Assembly (NCBI GenBank): GCA_035079385.1 | Contig: JAVHKY010000044.1 | Coordinates: 1,612,001-1,676,000, forward strand | Source: Aspidiotus rigidus | Lineage: Eukaryota > Arthropoda > Insecta > Hemiptera > Diaspididae | Reading direction: 5' to 3' | DNA: 64,000 bases | In this document: positions 1-10,843 of the stretch, piece after piece | How the letters are laid out: each line of letters begins with the position of its first letter | Numbering within the stretch: the first letter of the stretch is position 1 | The notes under the pieces: generated by a model | Database searches by the model: none | What the model saw: the letters and a program-made list of their open reading frames with translations, nothing else | Told to the model about the DNA's origin: nothing | Made by a program: the position numbers and the translations under genes

Positions 1-761
1 AAGTACCTCCATGAGAAGTTGAGCAGGCAAGTGTTTGCGCTGAAACCGAGGGTGGGATTATGGACCACAGCACACCTTATTAAAGTGTGACGTGTGGAAG
101 TGTGAGGGGAAAAAGCTAAGTCGGTCTTTTCAAGAGATCAGCGTAGATGAAGCGCTTGCTCCGAGTAGCCTGATATCCACCATGCTAAGTTCCAAAGCAG
201 CATGGAACCAGGTGTCTGGGATTGTAGCCACCGTCATGAAAAAGAAGATGGACCGAGAATGGAATCGGCAAATGCAGAACCACGCTACGGCCTACTCAAC
301 CCCTGTGTACCAACCACATCCAGATGTGCAGGAAGAAGACGAAGACCATCCCTGAAGAAAGAAGAAGATGAAGAGACTCCAACAGCGAGCTACTATATCT
401 AAGGTGGTGGTGTTGTTGTGTGTTGTAATGTTTTGCGGATGGGGGCACTGAAGCTTGGCGGTTGCCGTGTAGAAGAGAGGGTACGCCGAGGAGATTCTTC
501 CCACACTGAAATTACACCCAAAAAAGGTCGATTCCGGTGTTAGTGGAAACAAAATTAAATGCATACGCAACCCGAACCCACTCTACCATGGAGGGCAGGT
601 GGTGCTGCTCGTGCGAAACAAGCGATGTCTCTTTTATGACCCTCATTGCGAAACTGACCACTTCCTTCCCCTATCCATTGAACTTAATAACACTGTCGAG
701 CTTAGAACCCTGATGATATGCTGTTAGTTAAAATAAAATAAAACAAAAATAAAAAAAAACT
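1..761 (+). mobile_element. 3' end of a degenerate R1-like LINE
   Basis: This is the tail of a non-LTR retrotransposon ORF2. The first ~90 bases read as the end of the LINE C-terminal domain (KYLHEKL..., then ...HTLLKCDVWKCEG after a frameshift), and the frame at 92-355 continues with KKLSRSFQEISVDEALAPS and KAAWNQVSG. The same order of words appears in the copy at 49.8-50.3 kb, which sets the family identity. A 3' UTR follows and ends in an A-rich tail around 728-761. The element enters from outside the window, so its 5' part is unseen. Frameshifts make it non-functional. The R1-like clade is inferred from the sister copies, which carry reverse transcriptase. Confidence 0.75.
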
Positions 762-3700
762 TTTGGGAGAAAACAGGGGGTGTGGAGACAACGTGGGAGG
801 AAAAAGAGGATTGAGTTAGAGAGACATCAAACATATTCTGCAAGCACTTTTCCAATAATAAACGATGTTTGTTTTCTTAGCAATTCTAACAACAAATTCT
901 AATTTTGATATAATTTCTGGAAATACATTAGAGGTAATACAAATCGTCGACTAAAATCAGCACTTCTTTAGAACAATGGAACATATTATTCAATCCACTT
1001 TTACGCCATTCGCAGTGACAAACGTACACACAACCATTCATCAGCATAATCGACAATATTACGTTTCGCCTCGAGATCATCGAAAACAGAAAATGAAGTG
1101 GTATGTTTTCTCCATTCATCGTATAATCCTTACTTTCAATGGGTTTGTTTTCATTCAAAACTTACACAAACCAGGAGTTAAGGCAGACTTGACCTTCGAA
1201 AATGACTTGTATTTCAAGTTTCGCGATTATAAATGCACGAATATTAGTAGATCTTTTATCATTGATCATGGTATGTTCGAATTATGGAGACATAGAAAGT
1301 CAAGCCCAATAAATGTCAAAAAGATAAATTTCACTCAGCAGCATTGAAGCACCGACGTTTTCACACTCGCACCACAGTTGACTTTTTTTGAGAGCCAGGC
1401 GCGAAGGATTATAATGCAGGCTAAGACGATTGGAAGATTAAGGAAAAGTGACAACTTTTCCGAGTACTTTGATGGGTTCTATTATGCTAAGATCACCAGA
1501 ATCATGACTTTGGGTATCTGCATCATTCCTAACATAAAAGAAGAACAAATGTGCAAGGAAGATGCAAACTTGAAACCTGTGTATCAGATCTACAGCGACT
1601 TCAGGAATATTGATAAAGATGACAAATTATCGGCCTTCTTATCAAGTCTCCATTTGCTAAAATAAATTCCCTTCCATGTAGGAGATCCCTTTTCTATTTC
1701 CCTGATTTACAGTTTGAGAATTTCCGTAATCATCACTTCAAAACATTGGGATAAACTATGAATTATTTCGAATTCTATGCAGTAATCGACCGTCTCCACA
1801 GAATTAAGATTGAAAATGGACCTCCCCTGCTGGTGAGAAACAAAAAAAGGAACTTTCAATCTGAAATCTCGTCTAGCTTTCCAAAAGAATCTTCAATTGA
1901 GAACTTCGGGTTTTCCGATACTTCCATCCTTTTGTGTAATTTCAGAACGTGCGATATCATCTTCTTGACAGATCTAAGGGCGTAACTGCTAGTGAGGCGT
2001 AAATAAATTGAAAAAAAAACCTACACGGTTATCTTAGCTAGGAAGGATAATTCGGCAACGCAAGATCATATTTCCGTGCACAAAGCTCGTACAAACAAAG
2101 TAAGCACAAACAGCAATTTGCTGATAGAATAGAGGACTATAGTGACGAAAGAAAAAGATGCAGAGAATACGAATTTTTTTTAACATTTTTGCGAACACGA
2201 CCTGTAGACAATTGTCGTACATCAGCCCAAGGTGTATGAAATTTTGCGAGGAACGTGTGCGAATTAGGCTGATCGCAAAATTGCACAATACGGACAGCAG
2301 CCGTCGATTCCGCCGTCGCTGAAAATATGCGGTGAAATCGGCCACGAAGAGGCTTTTCGACGACTCACTTATCGACAACGACGATGACGTTTGATACCTG
2401 TGAGCGTAATCAGCTCTCTGTTTGAAAAACCAGTAGCAGTAGTATTTTTTCATTTTTAGATTGATCATGGTACCTCGTCAGGTACACTGAAGGTTATTCG
2501 TCGTTACGGTATGTACGCACACAGGCTCGAGCCAGCAATTCTTTCAACTATAGTTCAGGCAGTGCTGAGAAAGGATTGCCGAACAGTAAAAAGCTCAGAG
2601 GACAGAAATTTGGTGTAGGTAGCTCGCATTTGAAGAAATTACTAAAATATTTGAAACTATTATCTCTTCAACTATCTACCCACAATATAATTTTGAGGCG
2701 GAATATGATTTTCTAGATAGGCGCGTGGGATGTGGGGATGGGCGGCTTATCAATAGGGTTATAAAAAGTAGAGGAAGTAGGAAATTCTTACCTTGTTCGT
2801 TGAAAGTTTTTCTTTTCAAACCAGAGCGAACACCGAACACTATGCGATTATACTATTTATGATAAGAAATTCACATCATCATGATCATCATCGAGTAACC
2901 TAAATGCCTACATGCGACTACTTTAACGCGCAAAATTTCAAAACAATGATTCGTAGAAAAACGATTGGAAAACTGACAGAACACTTTCCACCAAGATTTA
3001 AGATATCATCGCCTAAGGCGCGCGACAACGCGAACAGAAGAAAAACAAACAAGAACTTTGAAAACCCGAATTTCGACTCACATCATTATTATTTCAATTT
3101 CAAAACGCGAACAATGAAATGCAAATTTTCAACCTTATCATCTAAACTCGTCGATCAATTTCATACGAAAATTAAAAAACGAAAAGAGAATCGAACAAAC
3201 CGACAAAATTTATAATTTTAATATTTTGATTCGTACGTTCAATAGATAAGGTTAGCGATTATCGGTGAAACCTTTCAGGCAATTCGCTAATAGTTACGTT
3301 TGCTATGCTAGGTACAACAAAATGTAAAACGCTAGAACTTGTGGCTAAACTTGTGGCTCTTTTTTTCCGTAGTAGGTACCGCAACTTTACCGCTACATAT
3401 TTTCCTCGGCTCGAAGAGCGATACTCACTGTGATAGAAGATTTTTCTTCAATTTGGTGGCATTGCTTCGTGGCGAACTGTAAATGTAGAACCTGAAACAT
3501 GGTTTTTCGGCTTTGAGGGCTCTGCTAGGAGCGCCACTTCACACGCTACACTCGAAGGTTATTTCGGAAAATCAATTGCTTATATACGGCAGAAACGGGG
3601 CGATTTTGAGAAAAAACACTCAGAGCCAAATTAATAAAAGAGCGTAAAATTTCCTTTAAGATGATCTGATTTTCAACTAAATGGGAGCAATTTTTTATTT

Positions 3701-3770
3701 CTCATAAGAATTTCATTATCCAAGAAATTGTCGACGATAGCGGCACCTACAATATGCCCCGTCCGAGTAG
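762..3770. other. Intergenic stretch with three unassigned ORFs
   Basis: No gene could be recognised here. Three plus-strand open frames lie one after another (976-1347, 1378-1665, 1758-1985; 123, 95 and 75 codons). They show no domain I know, no shared splice logic and no hydrophobic signal, and a 144-codon antisense frame at 2034-2468 is equally anonymous. They could be a decayed transposon or chance frames in AT-rich DNA. The rest of the stretch shows no strong repeat. Confidence 0.3.
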
Positions 3771-3933
3771 GCCGTGGGCCCAAAACTGCCGTACGAAGTC
3801 AGATTGACGTATATGCAGATAATGAATACGAGGAAAAGAGTTTATGGGTGTGTTTGATTTAGCCTCTTTTTCTCGTATTCATTATTTGCATATACGTCAA
3901 TTCAACTTTGTACGGCAGAAAGGGGCCCGTGGT
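3771..3933. repeat. Fold-back MITE, about 160 bp
   Basis: Two long arms face each other: 3786-3840 and 3865-3918 are near-complete reverse complements (for example TGACGTATATGCAGATAATG against the complement of CATTATTTGCATATACGTCA), with a short AT-rich loop. Outside them, CCGTGGGCCC (3772-3781) pairs with GGGCCCGTGG (3923-3932), extending the hairpin. No coding capacity. I could not fix a target-site duplication with confidence. Confidence 0.75.
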
Positions 3934-4259
3934 GTCACGCGTTTCAAGGTTCTGGCTGGTTGCTGTACTCCTGTGAGTCCTGATAAGAATGGTCAACAAG
4001 AATAACAACGTAATTTTAATTTGCTGTCAGATTTTCTATTTCTCTCGTTTTCATCTCTTGCTCTTCAATTCAGTCTCATCATCAGAGAAAGAAGTTGAAG
4101 ATTTCTATAGTATCCGTATTCGCTGACCAGGAACATTAGTCTTTTCTCGTTGAACAGTTTGAACAGAGACTAGGAAATTATTGCGGGTGTTCTAGAACGT
4201 TGTGGTTAATTGTGTGTTTTTGTTTATCATGCGATTTATACCTATTCACAGTTTACATC

Positions 4260-4980
4260 ATGCAGGTTAGTCATCCCATTACTAAGTAAATTAGGTACTA
4301 GAAGACTTTTTTAATCCGTGAATAAGAATCATACAACATAAAACAACGATACGGCTCTACTATACACCTGAAGAAGACGGCTACGCCGTCGAAACTTCGT
4401 TTTTTCTTGATTAAAATTATTGTGATTAGTAGAGCCGTATCGTTGTTTTATTTTAAATAAGGTACATTCATTCGGGTATTCAGTATGAGCCCGTTATAAT
4501 TCATTCTCTTATAATATTGTTTATTTGCAGAATGAGCTCTATGTTACAAGATCATCAGTAGCAGACGACTTCGTGATTACCTCAGACGACGATTTTGAAA
4601 TTATAACGATGTACCCTAGACCTGTGGTTGATAGTTATAACCCACCAACAACTAATGTATCGAGTAACATGTTACCTTATTCACTCACTCCTAACGTTCC
4701 GTATGCGCTGAGAAATGACCCACCCATGTATCCTACCGTGAGTAGCTTACCAGCAACCTCGACACAGACGACGACTACGAGAGAAAGTTGTCATCCACTT
4801 CAAGGTATTCCATTCAAGCTTGCACCAGCTCTGGAATTATCACAAAACCCAGAGCTGGATCCGATCCTGGACGATGTCAAACGAACTCTGGAACGGGTTA
4901 AGAATCTTCTTGAATCTAAAACTTTTGACTATGATTGTACCTTGGAACGAAATTTCCTTCGAGAGGTTGAGCAGAAATGA
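4260..4980 (+). CDS. UMAD1: UMA-domain protein, UMAD1-like
   Basis: Two-exon model: 4260-4265 (ATG CAG, donor CAG|GTTAGT) and 4531-4980 (acceptor TTATTTGCAG). The phases join to give a 151-residue acidic protein. Two family marks of UMAD1 are visible: an N-terminal DDFVI segment (residues ~15-19) like the acidic DGFVLL box, and a C-terminal UMA domain with GIPFKLAPALEL (~94-105) and a closing FDYDCTLERNFLREV (~134-148). Human UMAD1 is about the same length and ends the same way. UMA domains in UBAP1 and MVB12 bind the ESCRT-I core, so a role in endosomal sorting is possible; that is inference. There is no signal peptide or membrane segment. The 265-bp intron carries a fold-back element. A 6-nt coding first exon is unusual, and other upstream exons cannot be excluded. 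Confidence 0.72.
4338..4451. repeat. 114-bp fold-back with hammerhead-like core, in UMAD1-like intron
   Basis: Perfect 25-bp inverted arms lie at 4338-4362 and 4427-4451. Between them is CCTGAAGA (4367-4374), a six-pair stem GACGGC-TAC-GCCGTC (4376-4390) and then GAAAC (4391-4395). The order CTGANGA, stem, GAAA is the arrangement of a hammerhead ribozyme core and also resembles the tail motif of Penelope-like elements, of which several relics lie in this window. It sits wholly inside the intron 4266-4530. Confidence 0.7.
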
Positions 4981-5910
4981 TACTATGTTTCATTATTATT
5001 ATTATTACTTTCTTTTCTTTTCTGGAAAGTTCGATTTATTTCAATTTTGTCATCGTGTTATTTAATATTTTATTCATGTAGTGTATAGAAATTACATTCT
5101 ATTGTTATTGTTTAAAATTTTTATTGTTTCATTGGCTTGCCTTTATTCGTTTTTGCTATTGGAATAACATATTCGATGTATTCGAAATCGTCGTTAGAAG
5201 GTGACAGCCTTGACGGAACTTCCGATTTCCAATCAATCGACAGAATTATTGAAGGAATACTGCACTTGGGTTACTTTTACTGATAATATCGTCCACATAC
5301 GAGTTAAGGTATTTCGTTGGATAGAATGAAAAGTCATCGCCACACTCCTTGTATAAAATAATAATGACCACCAAACCTTAAATTCCTTCACTACATTATT
5401 ATACAAAGAAAAAGGGAGATGAATATTTATATTTGAGGAATCAATTTTCTTCTAAAGGATCGGTATTGATAGAATATTCTACAGAAGATGTATTTTCTCA
5501 AGTAAAACAACAGAAAGTATTCTGATATTCTCATAGTTTTGTAAATTGCCGACAAAAACCATACTTTTCATTCATACAACCCGAATCAGAAATTCCATTT
5601 CGATGACGTGATTCAACTTTTCTTCTTGAAGGAAGAAATCAAAGGATAGAAGAGCGCGGGTAATGATCAACTTCGTAATCTAAAAGTACTATCTCACACT
5701 CGTCAACTGTGGTAGTAATTCTTATAATAAATTCTAAACAGATTTTAAGAAATTTGTTGTGTATGCAAAAATATAATCGAACATCAATTAATCCTTCAAG
5801 GAAGCGAACATAAGAACACAAAAGAAAACAAAGACTAAAATAAAATTATACAACTGAATACAAAAGTAGCCATAAAATATTATAAAGTTGATTCTACATT
5901 GAGATCTTTT
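4981..5910. other. Tail-to-tail intergenic spacer
   Basis: AT-rich DNA between the stop of the UMAD1-like gene and the stop of TMEM222, which converge here. It must hold both 3' UTRs. No further coding or repeat structure was seen. Confidence 0.5.
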
Positions 5911-7144
5911 TCAAGCATTCGTCGTCACTCGCGTAATAAACGTTAGGATGACAACAACGATGGAAATTATCCAAAATGGACCCCAAGATTTTAACCACGC
6001 TTTGGTGCTGTAACAAAAGAGTAGAATAAAATCAGGATTAGTCATAATGCGGAAGAAACAAGAACCTGAGTAAATCCACTTTATTATAAGACTAGCTCAT
6101 CTCAAGTATTTATTTGTGTCAAATGGGAAATGGGTTAAGTAAGGATTAGTCCGCCGATTTGAACTACGGAGCATAATCGAGAAGAGAAATTTTTTTCCGG
6201 ATTCAGTTCTCAGTTTGTTCGAAGTTCCGCACAGAAACAACAATACTAGGCTTATGTTTCAAGCATCCAAGAATATTAGAAGTATAAGATACGAGAATAC
6301 AAGCAGAAGTTGAGGAGCCATGTCCACTCGAGTACAATAATAGATTTCTGAACAAATTTTATGCTTCGATTAATTCGAGTGGTTGTCTAATTTGATGTGA
6401 ATCATTAGTGCGAATGGAATTAATGACGCATGAGTATTAGGCCTATATGAACTTCATTCAACGTTTTATATAAATTTATATAGAAATTCACTTCAACATT
6501 CATCCCCGGGAAGCACGTTGAATTGATAAGAAAATGGCCAAGTGTTTACCTGACATATTCCCCGTACAAGAAGATGAACCATGCAATTTTACACATATTC
6601 CATGAAGTGCTAGCGTCGTATTCCATCAAATTTAGCGCTTTTGCTACGTGTGAGTGGCAATTGTCACAGAACAGGTTATGCTGAACAGAAAAATGGAAAG
6701 GTCAATACAAAAAACGGGAATACTCTTATTGTTTGTATCGCGTACATAGTCAATTCTTCTTACGATACGTCCTCCATAATCGAGAGATGCTTCGATAACT
6801 GCATAATCCCAGCCGCGAGTACCATTTTTGACACGATCCAGATCCAATTTCCAGATTTTGGTGGGTCGACCAAATGCCATATCATCTTCGGCTACATAAT
6901 ACGACCCAGCAAAATCACGTATTTTTCCTTCAGCAGTTGTTATTCCTGTATGCCCGATGAACGGACAGATCCAGCTACAGTTCACGAATAAAATTACTAC
7001 TTCATCGAACAAAATAGTTTATGAATAATAATAGAGAAAAACAAATACGCACGATAGTCCGGGAATAGGAGTCCATACGACTGCATATGGATATCTAACA
7101 GGTTTTCGTTCGCGAATTAAATCTTCTTCGCGAACAACCGGCAT
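5911..7144 (-). CDS. TMEM222: TMEM222 (RTE1/DUF778 family) membrane protein
   Basis: Four exons on the minus strand: 7144-7053, 6974-6764, 6680-6550 and 6007-5911, all with GT-AG borders and closing phases, give 176 residues. The family signature is clear: YAVVWTPIPGLSWICPFIGH (residues ~20-39), IRDFAGSYYVAEDDMAFG, WKLD, CDNCHSHVAKALNLM (~106-120), SWNM, and a C-terminal TKAWLKSWGPFW followed by a hydrophobic segment. TMEM222 is the animal counterpart of plant RTE1, a Golgi/ER protein that acts on an ethylene receptor; its animal role is poorly defined. Two hydrophobic segments near the C-terminus (~134-141 and ~155-170) fit membrane insertion. The start at 7144 (MPVVREEDL) is chosen because the frame and family match begin there; an upstream in-frame ATG near 7225 adds a hydrophobic stretch not seen in the family. 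Confidence 0.93.
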
Positions 7145-7804
7145 CTTTCTCCATGCGTGAGACCAGTAATACACTCTATTTAGAAGTACTAAAAACAAAA
7201 TGACTGAAGTCAATTCGAAAATCATGTTATTATCTTTTAATGATGGCAATTCCAGCGTGTAGTTGATGAAGGTACCCTTGATACGAACAGCAACGAAAGC
7301 ATTTTGAAGCCAGCTGTTCTGTATGCACGTACGTACCCAAAAGGCATTTCTTCGTCCTTTAAGCTTAGTCCGCTGTTCTCGAAGGAATATAATGTGGAAA
7401 ATGACGGGAATCAGCTATCTTGAAAATTAATCGAGATTTGAAAAAGTCGGAGGAGCGATAGAAATAATATTAACTTTCTCTCTTCGATTTGTAGTGAATT
7501 TTATCCTGATGCTGGTTCACCTCGATGGTGACCTGATCATGAGTTATTAATGTTATTTATTATTACTTTTTCTTAAATTTATTATTACTTCTTGTACGAC
7601 TACCAGTAATCAGCACGGGGCGGTATTCTGCCAGTATTCTCGAGAGTCGAGTCCTGGTCGACAGGTCGAGTCTAGAGTCGAGTCGTCTAAACAATCATTC
7701 TATCAGATTCAGATCAGATCACATCAGCAGCGCTAACAGCCGGGAACCCGTGACAGCGCTAGCGCCGCGTAACGCGGCACAGCATCTCCTAGCCAGTGCT
7801 GACA
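7145..7804. other. Upstream of TMEM222, with GTCGAG-rich patch
   Basis: This is the likely promoter side of TMEM222. A patch at about 7639-7688 repeats GTCGAG/AGTCGAGTC several times, and 7719-7790 is locally GC-rich (repeated CAGCGCTA and GCGGC). No gene seen. Confidence 0.4.
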
Positions 7805-8109
7805 AGCCGATCGCAGAGCATTGCAGCCAGCCAAAAGCCGAAAGCTAAAGCCGAAAGCCAGCTGTATTATTCATGTTTTTTCCAAGCTGAAAGCCAAAGC
7901 CGAAGCTATATTTTTCAAGGTCGTAAGTTTAAGTCAAAAGCCGGAGTGTTTCATCAAAACAGCCGAAAGCTAGAGCCAAAAGCCGAAAGTCAACTGTATT
8001 TTTTAGGTATTTCCAAAGCCAAAAGCCAAAGTTGTATTTTTCAAGGTTCTAAGTTTAAGCTGAAAGTCTAAGCTGTATGATACGGCTGCAATGCTCTGGT
8101 CATCGGCTT
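7805..8109. repeat. AAAGCC-rich element with inverted ends
   Basis: The left end AGCCGATCGCAGAGCATTG is mirrored at the right by CAATGCTCTGGTCATCGGCT, giving ~24-bp imperfect inverted ends. Between them is a degenerate direct repeat of about 130 bp: TTTTTCAAGG followed by TAAGTTTAAG occurs near 7910 and again near 8037, each preceded by strings of AAAGCCRAAAGCC. Looser copies of the same words continue to about 8480. The open frame of 91 codons inside is a by-product of the repeat. Confidence 0.6.
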
Positions 8110-8996
8110 AAACTTTTGCTTTGGCTTAGAAGCTGTTTGCCCATTTGCAATGAGCTGCTATTGGCTTATTTCTAATTTCATCAACTTCTTCAAGTTTTTC
8201 ATGATTGACTATCGGCTGAGTTATATATAACTGTTACCTATATTGCAAACCCTAGTTCGGCTGCCAGCCCAAAGTCAGCTAATCATCGATAAGCTATTGG
8301 CAGTGTTGCCCATTTAGCATGATTATTGGTAAAAAGAAATTTGATATTGGCTCCGGAACAATAGATAAATAAGCTATTAGTTAATGGTAAGTCAACCAAT
8401 TGAATTGACGATCATTGGCTTTCAGTTTAAGCCAATGCAAGAAAGGAGCTGAAAGCCATACTCTAAGTTTAAGTCAGTGTGGATTGGCTGGACACCCCTG
8501 AAGACAACGCTCGTTGGTTTTCTAAGAATCAAAATGGTGGTCCATTATACCTGTGCGTAGCTATAGTGCCTTAAGCATACTTTATGTAAGGCCGGAATGT
8601 AGCAAAGTCACAACATTATACTCCAAAATCAGTGGATACGGATTTACATAGATGCTTATGGGGAAAAACAATAAAATTCGAGTATTTTGATTTGTACGTG
8701 TTTGTAAGCAAATAAAACGGAGTTTTCGGAGAAAATGAAGAGAATAATTTAAAGAGCGAACGTTTTTCAACAAACGCCAAGTGTGAAAGGCTTTCCTATC
8801 ATGTCACAAGTTTTGCCTTATAGCTGAACCTGCACTCTGAATCTGAGTAAAGAACAAAAAATGTGAACAACTGTGTTTCTCCATTTTAATTAATAGATTG
8901 ATAACATTTATAGTGGTTTTCCAAGTATTGTTAGTTCTACAGGTAAAAAAATAACGGAAGAATTCTGGCTCAAGATATCAATACACGCCTCCAGCT
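8110..8996. other. Intergenic, repeat remnants
   Basis: The first ~370 bp carry scattered GGCTTAAAC/GCTTTGGCTTA words related to the preceding element, partly in inverted orientation. The rest shows no gene. Confidence 0.35.
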
Positions 8997-9366
8997 CAGT
9001 GGTCCGCAACTTTTTATAGCCCATGGCGCCTTTTACAGTCGACGAAATTTTGCGGCGCCCCTTTTCGCCCAACGTTGGAACATATCAAAAAGGCACACAT
9101 TTTCCAATTTTTTTAATTGCCGCGACAAAATTAATCCGTGATACAATTCAATTTAAATTATTGTGCGAGCATAACCTCAATTTCTTGCTGAACAATAAAT
9201 ACAAATATAGATATAATTTGGGTAGGAGTGCAAAGTGGAAAGATAGAAATAAAATTAATGAGACGGCTGCGCTTATTCAGTACCAAGAAGAATGTCAAAG
9301 CCTGGCTCTATTTGTGATATTGCATTTTGGTCGAGGGCGCTGCGGCGCACAGGTTGCGGACCACTG
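8997..9366. mobile_element. 370-bp hAT-type MITE with 8-bp target duplication
   Basis: Terminal inverted repeats CAGTGGTCCGCAAC / GTTGCGGACCACTG bound the element. It is flanked by CTCCAGCT (8989-8996) and CTCTAGCT (9367-9374), an 8-bp duplication with one change. The CAGTG start and an 8-bp duplication are hallmarks of hAT transposons; a central TA in the duplication is the preference of the Buster branch, but one copy has lost it. A 117-codon frame spans the element but resembles no transposase, so this is a non-autonomous copy. Confidence 0.85.
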
Positions 9367-9374
9367 CTCTAGCT

Positions 9375-10843
9375 GACGAACCGAATTATTACATACCAAG
9401 ATGACCTTTAAAAATCTTCAACCATTGATAGCAACCTATTTTTTTTTCTTGCGGAAATTCACACATAAAATTTGTGGTTTACATATTGCTTGTCCCTTTG
9501 GTATGGAGCCAGGGGAAAGGAGAACCCCAGCGACGAGTCCGCAATGTTACGTGACGTCACTGGGAACAAGGTCTATTACTAGTCTTTGAACCAAAGTTGG
9601 ATAACACGCAATTAAGGAGTCAAAGATACAAGATTGTACAGCAAACGACTTGCTCGACTGCGACATCAGTATCTTGACTGACCTGAAGAAGAAGGAAGAA
9701 GAAGAAAAAAATGATTACAGTACAGTCGGCCTCCGGTTAGCGCCTGCGCCGACCCTAAAATGGAAAAGTGATTGAAATACAGCGGCCTTTGGTGGCCGGG
9801 CTGACCCTAAAAACATCTCTATAATTTAAAACAGGCTTGGTTCTTGTACATTTTTTTGTTCACATGTGAGGGCAGTCTGGGGGCTGCGCCCCCTCCTCCA
9901 TCTGTTGATAAATGGCATGTAGTGAACCAGTCCTATGGATATGAGGATAAAAGAATGTAAAAGTAATATGTAGTTTACCTGGAAATTGAAACAAGATAGG
10001 TACTCAGTATTAACTTATTAAGGAGTTTGTACATATCAGGAGTTGAAAGCAACAAGTCTGTATACCTTAGCTGTGAGAAGAGAGGAGAGGGGTGCCGTTT
10101 GACTTTGTTCACACGGCACTACCTGATAATGGTGGTCGAAAATATTCCTTGTATTAATTAAATTTGCGACTCAATTTTTTTCATTTTGTGTGTGCGTTCT
10201 ATATTCTATTGAAATGTGTCGCCTGTCGCACCACTGTGAAACAGATCGAAATTATGTAAAATGAAATAAAATGAAAAATTAATGAGCAGGTAATAATTAC
10301 CTAAATGAAGCAATTAATTATGAATAACTTGGTGAAATATAATTTCCAACACAAAAATACTTTCTTCTCTTATGTCTATTCTCACCAAACCCGCATCCCT
10401 CATCGATAATTCTATTCATTCACTTCCAAAGAAAATCCACTTTGAAGTACCTACTTAAATTCATGATCAGCCCTTAACTGAACTATAGAGGAAGTCTTTT
10501 CTGGTTACAATCTCGTTTTTTCTCAATTAAGTTAGCGCTGACACACGCAGATTGATGTTTAACTATATACGCATATCTCGCACGTTGGTTACTCATTTTC
10601 CTTGAAAATTTTCAACTAAAAGAACAAGTTCAAAATGATAAATGGTCATGTCATTCTCGACCATTATTCTCAGACCGCGCAGTTTCGCAATTTGTTGTTT
10701 CCCCCCCCCCCCCCCATTAATTTAAACAGCGTACTTTGAGAGTGTTGCACTGAAAAAACATTTCCCATTCTTCGACAATAAAATACAACAATCTTACATT
10801 CATGTTTAGTGTTTACTTGAAATAATTGTCTCGTTGTGAAATT
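9375..10843. other. Intergenic; lipase promoter side
   Basis: No gene recognised. A short AT-rich stretch follows the hAT MITE. A homopolymer of about 16 C lies near 10700, and the last 300 bases before 10844 should hold the promoter and 5' UTR of the lipase gene. Confidence 0.4.

Noticed and set aside
2034..2468. A 144-codon minus-strand open frame
   Set aside because: No domain, no signal, rich in Phe/Cys/Ser as expected of antisense AT-rich DNA, and no splice or promoter context.
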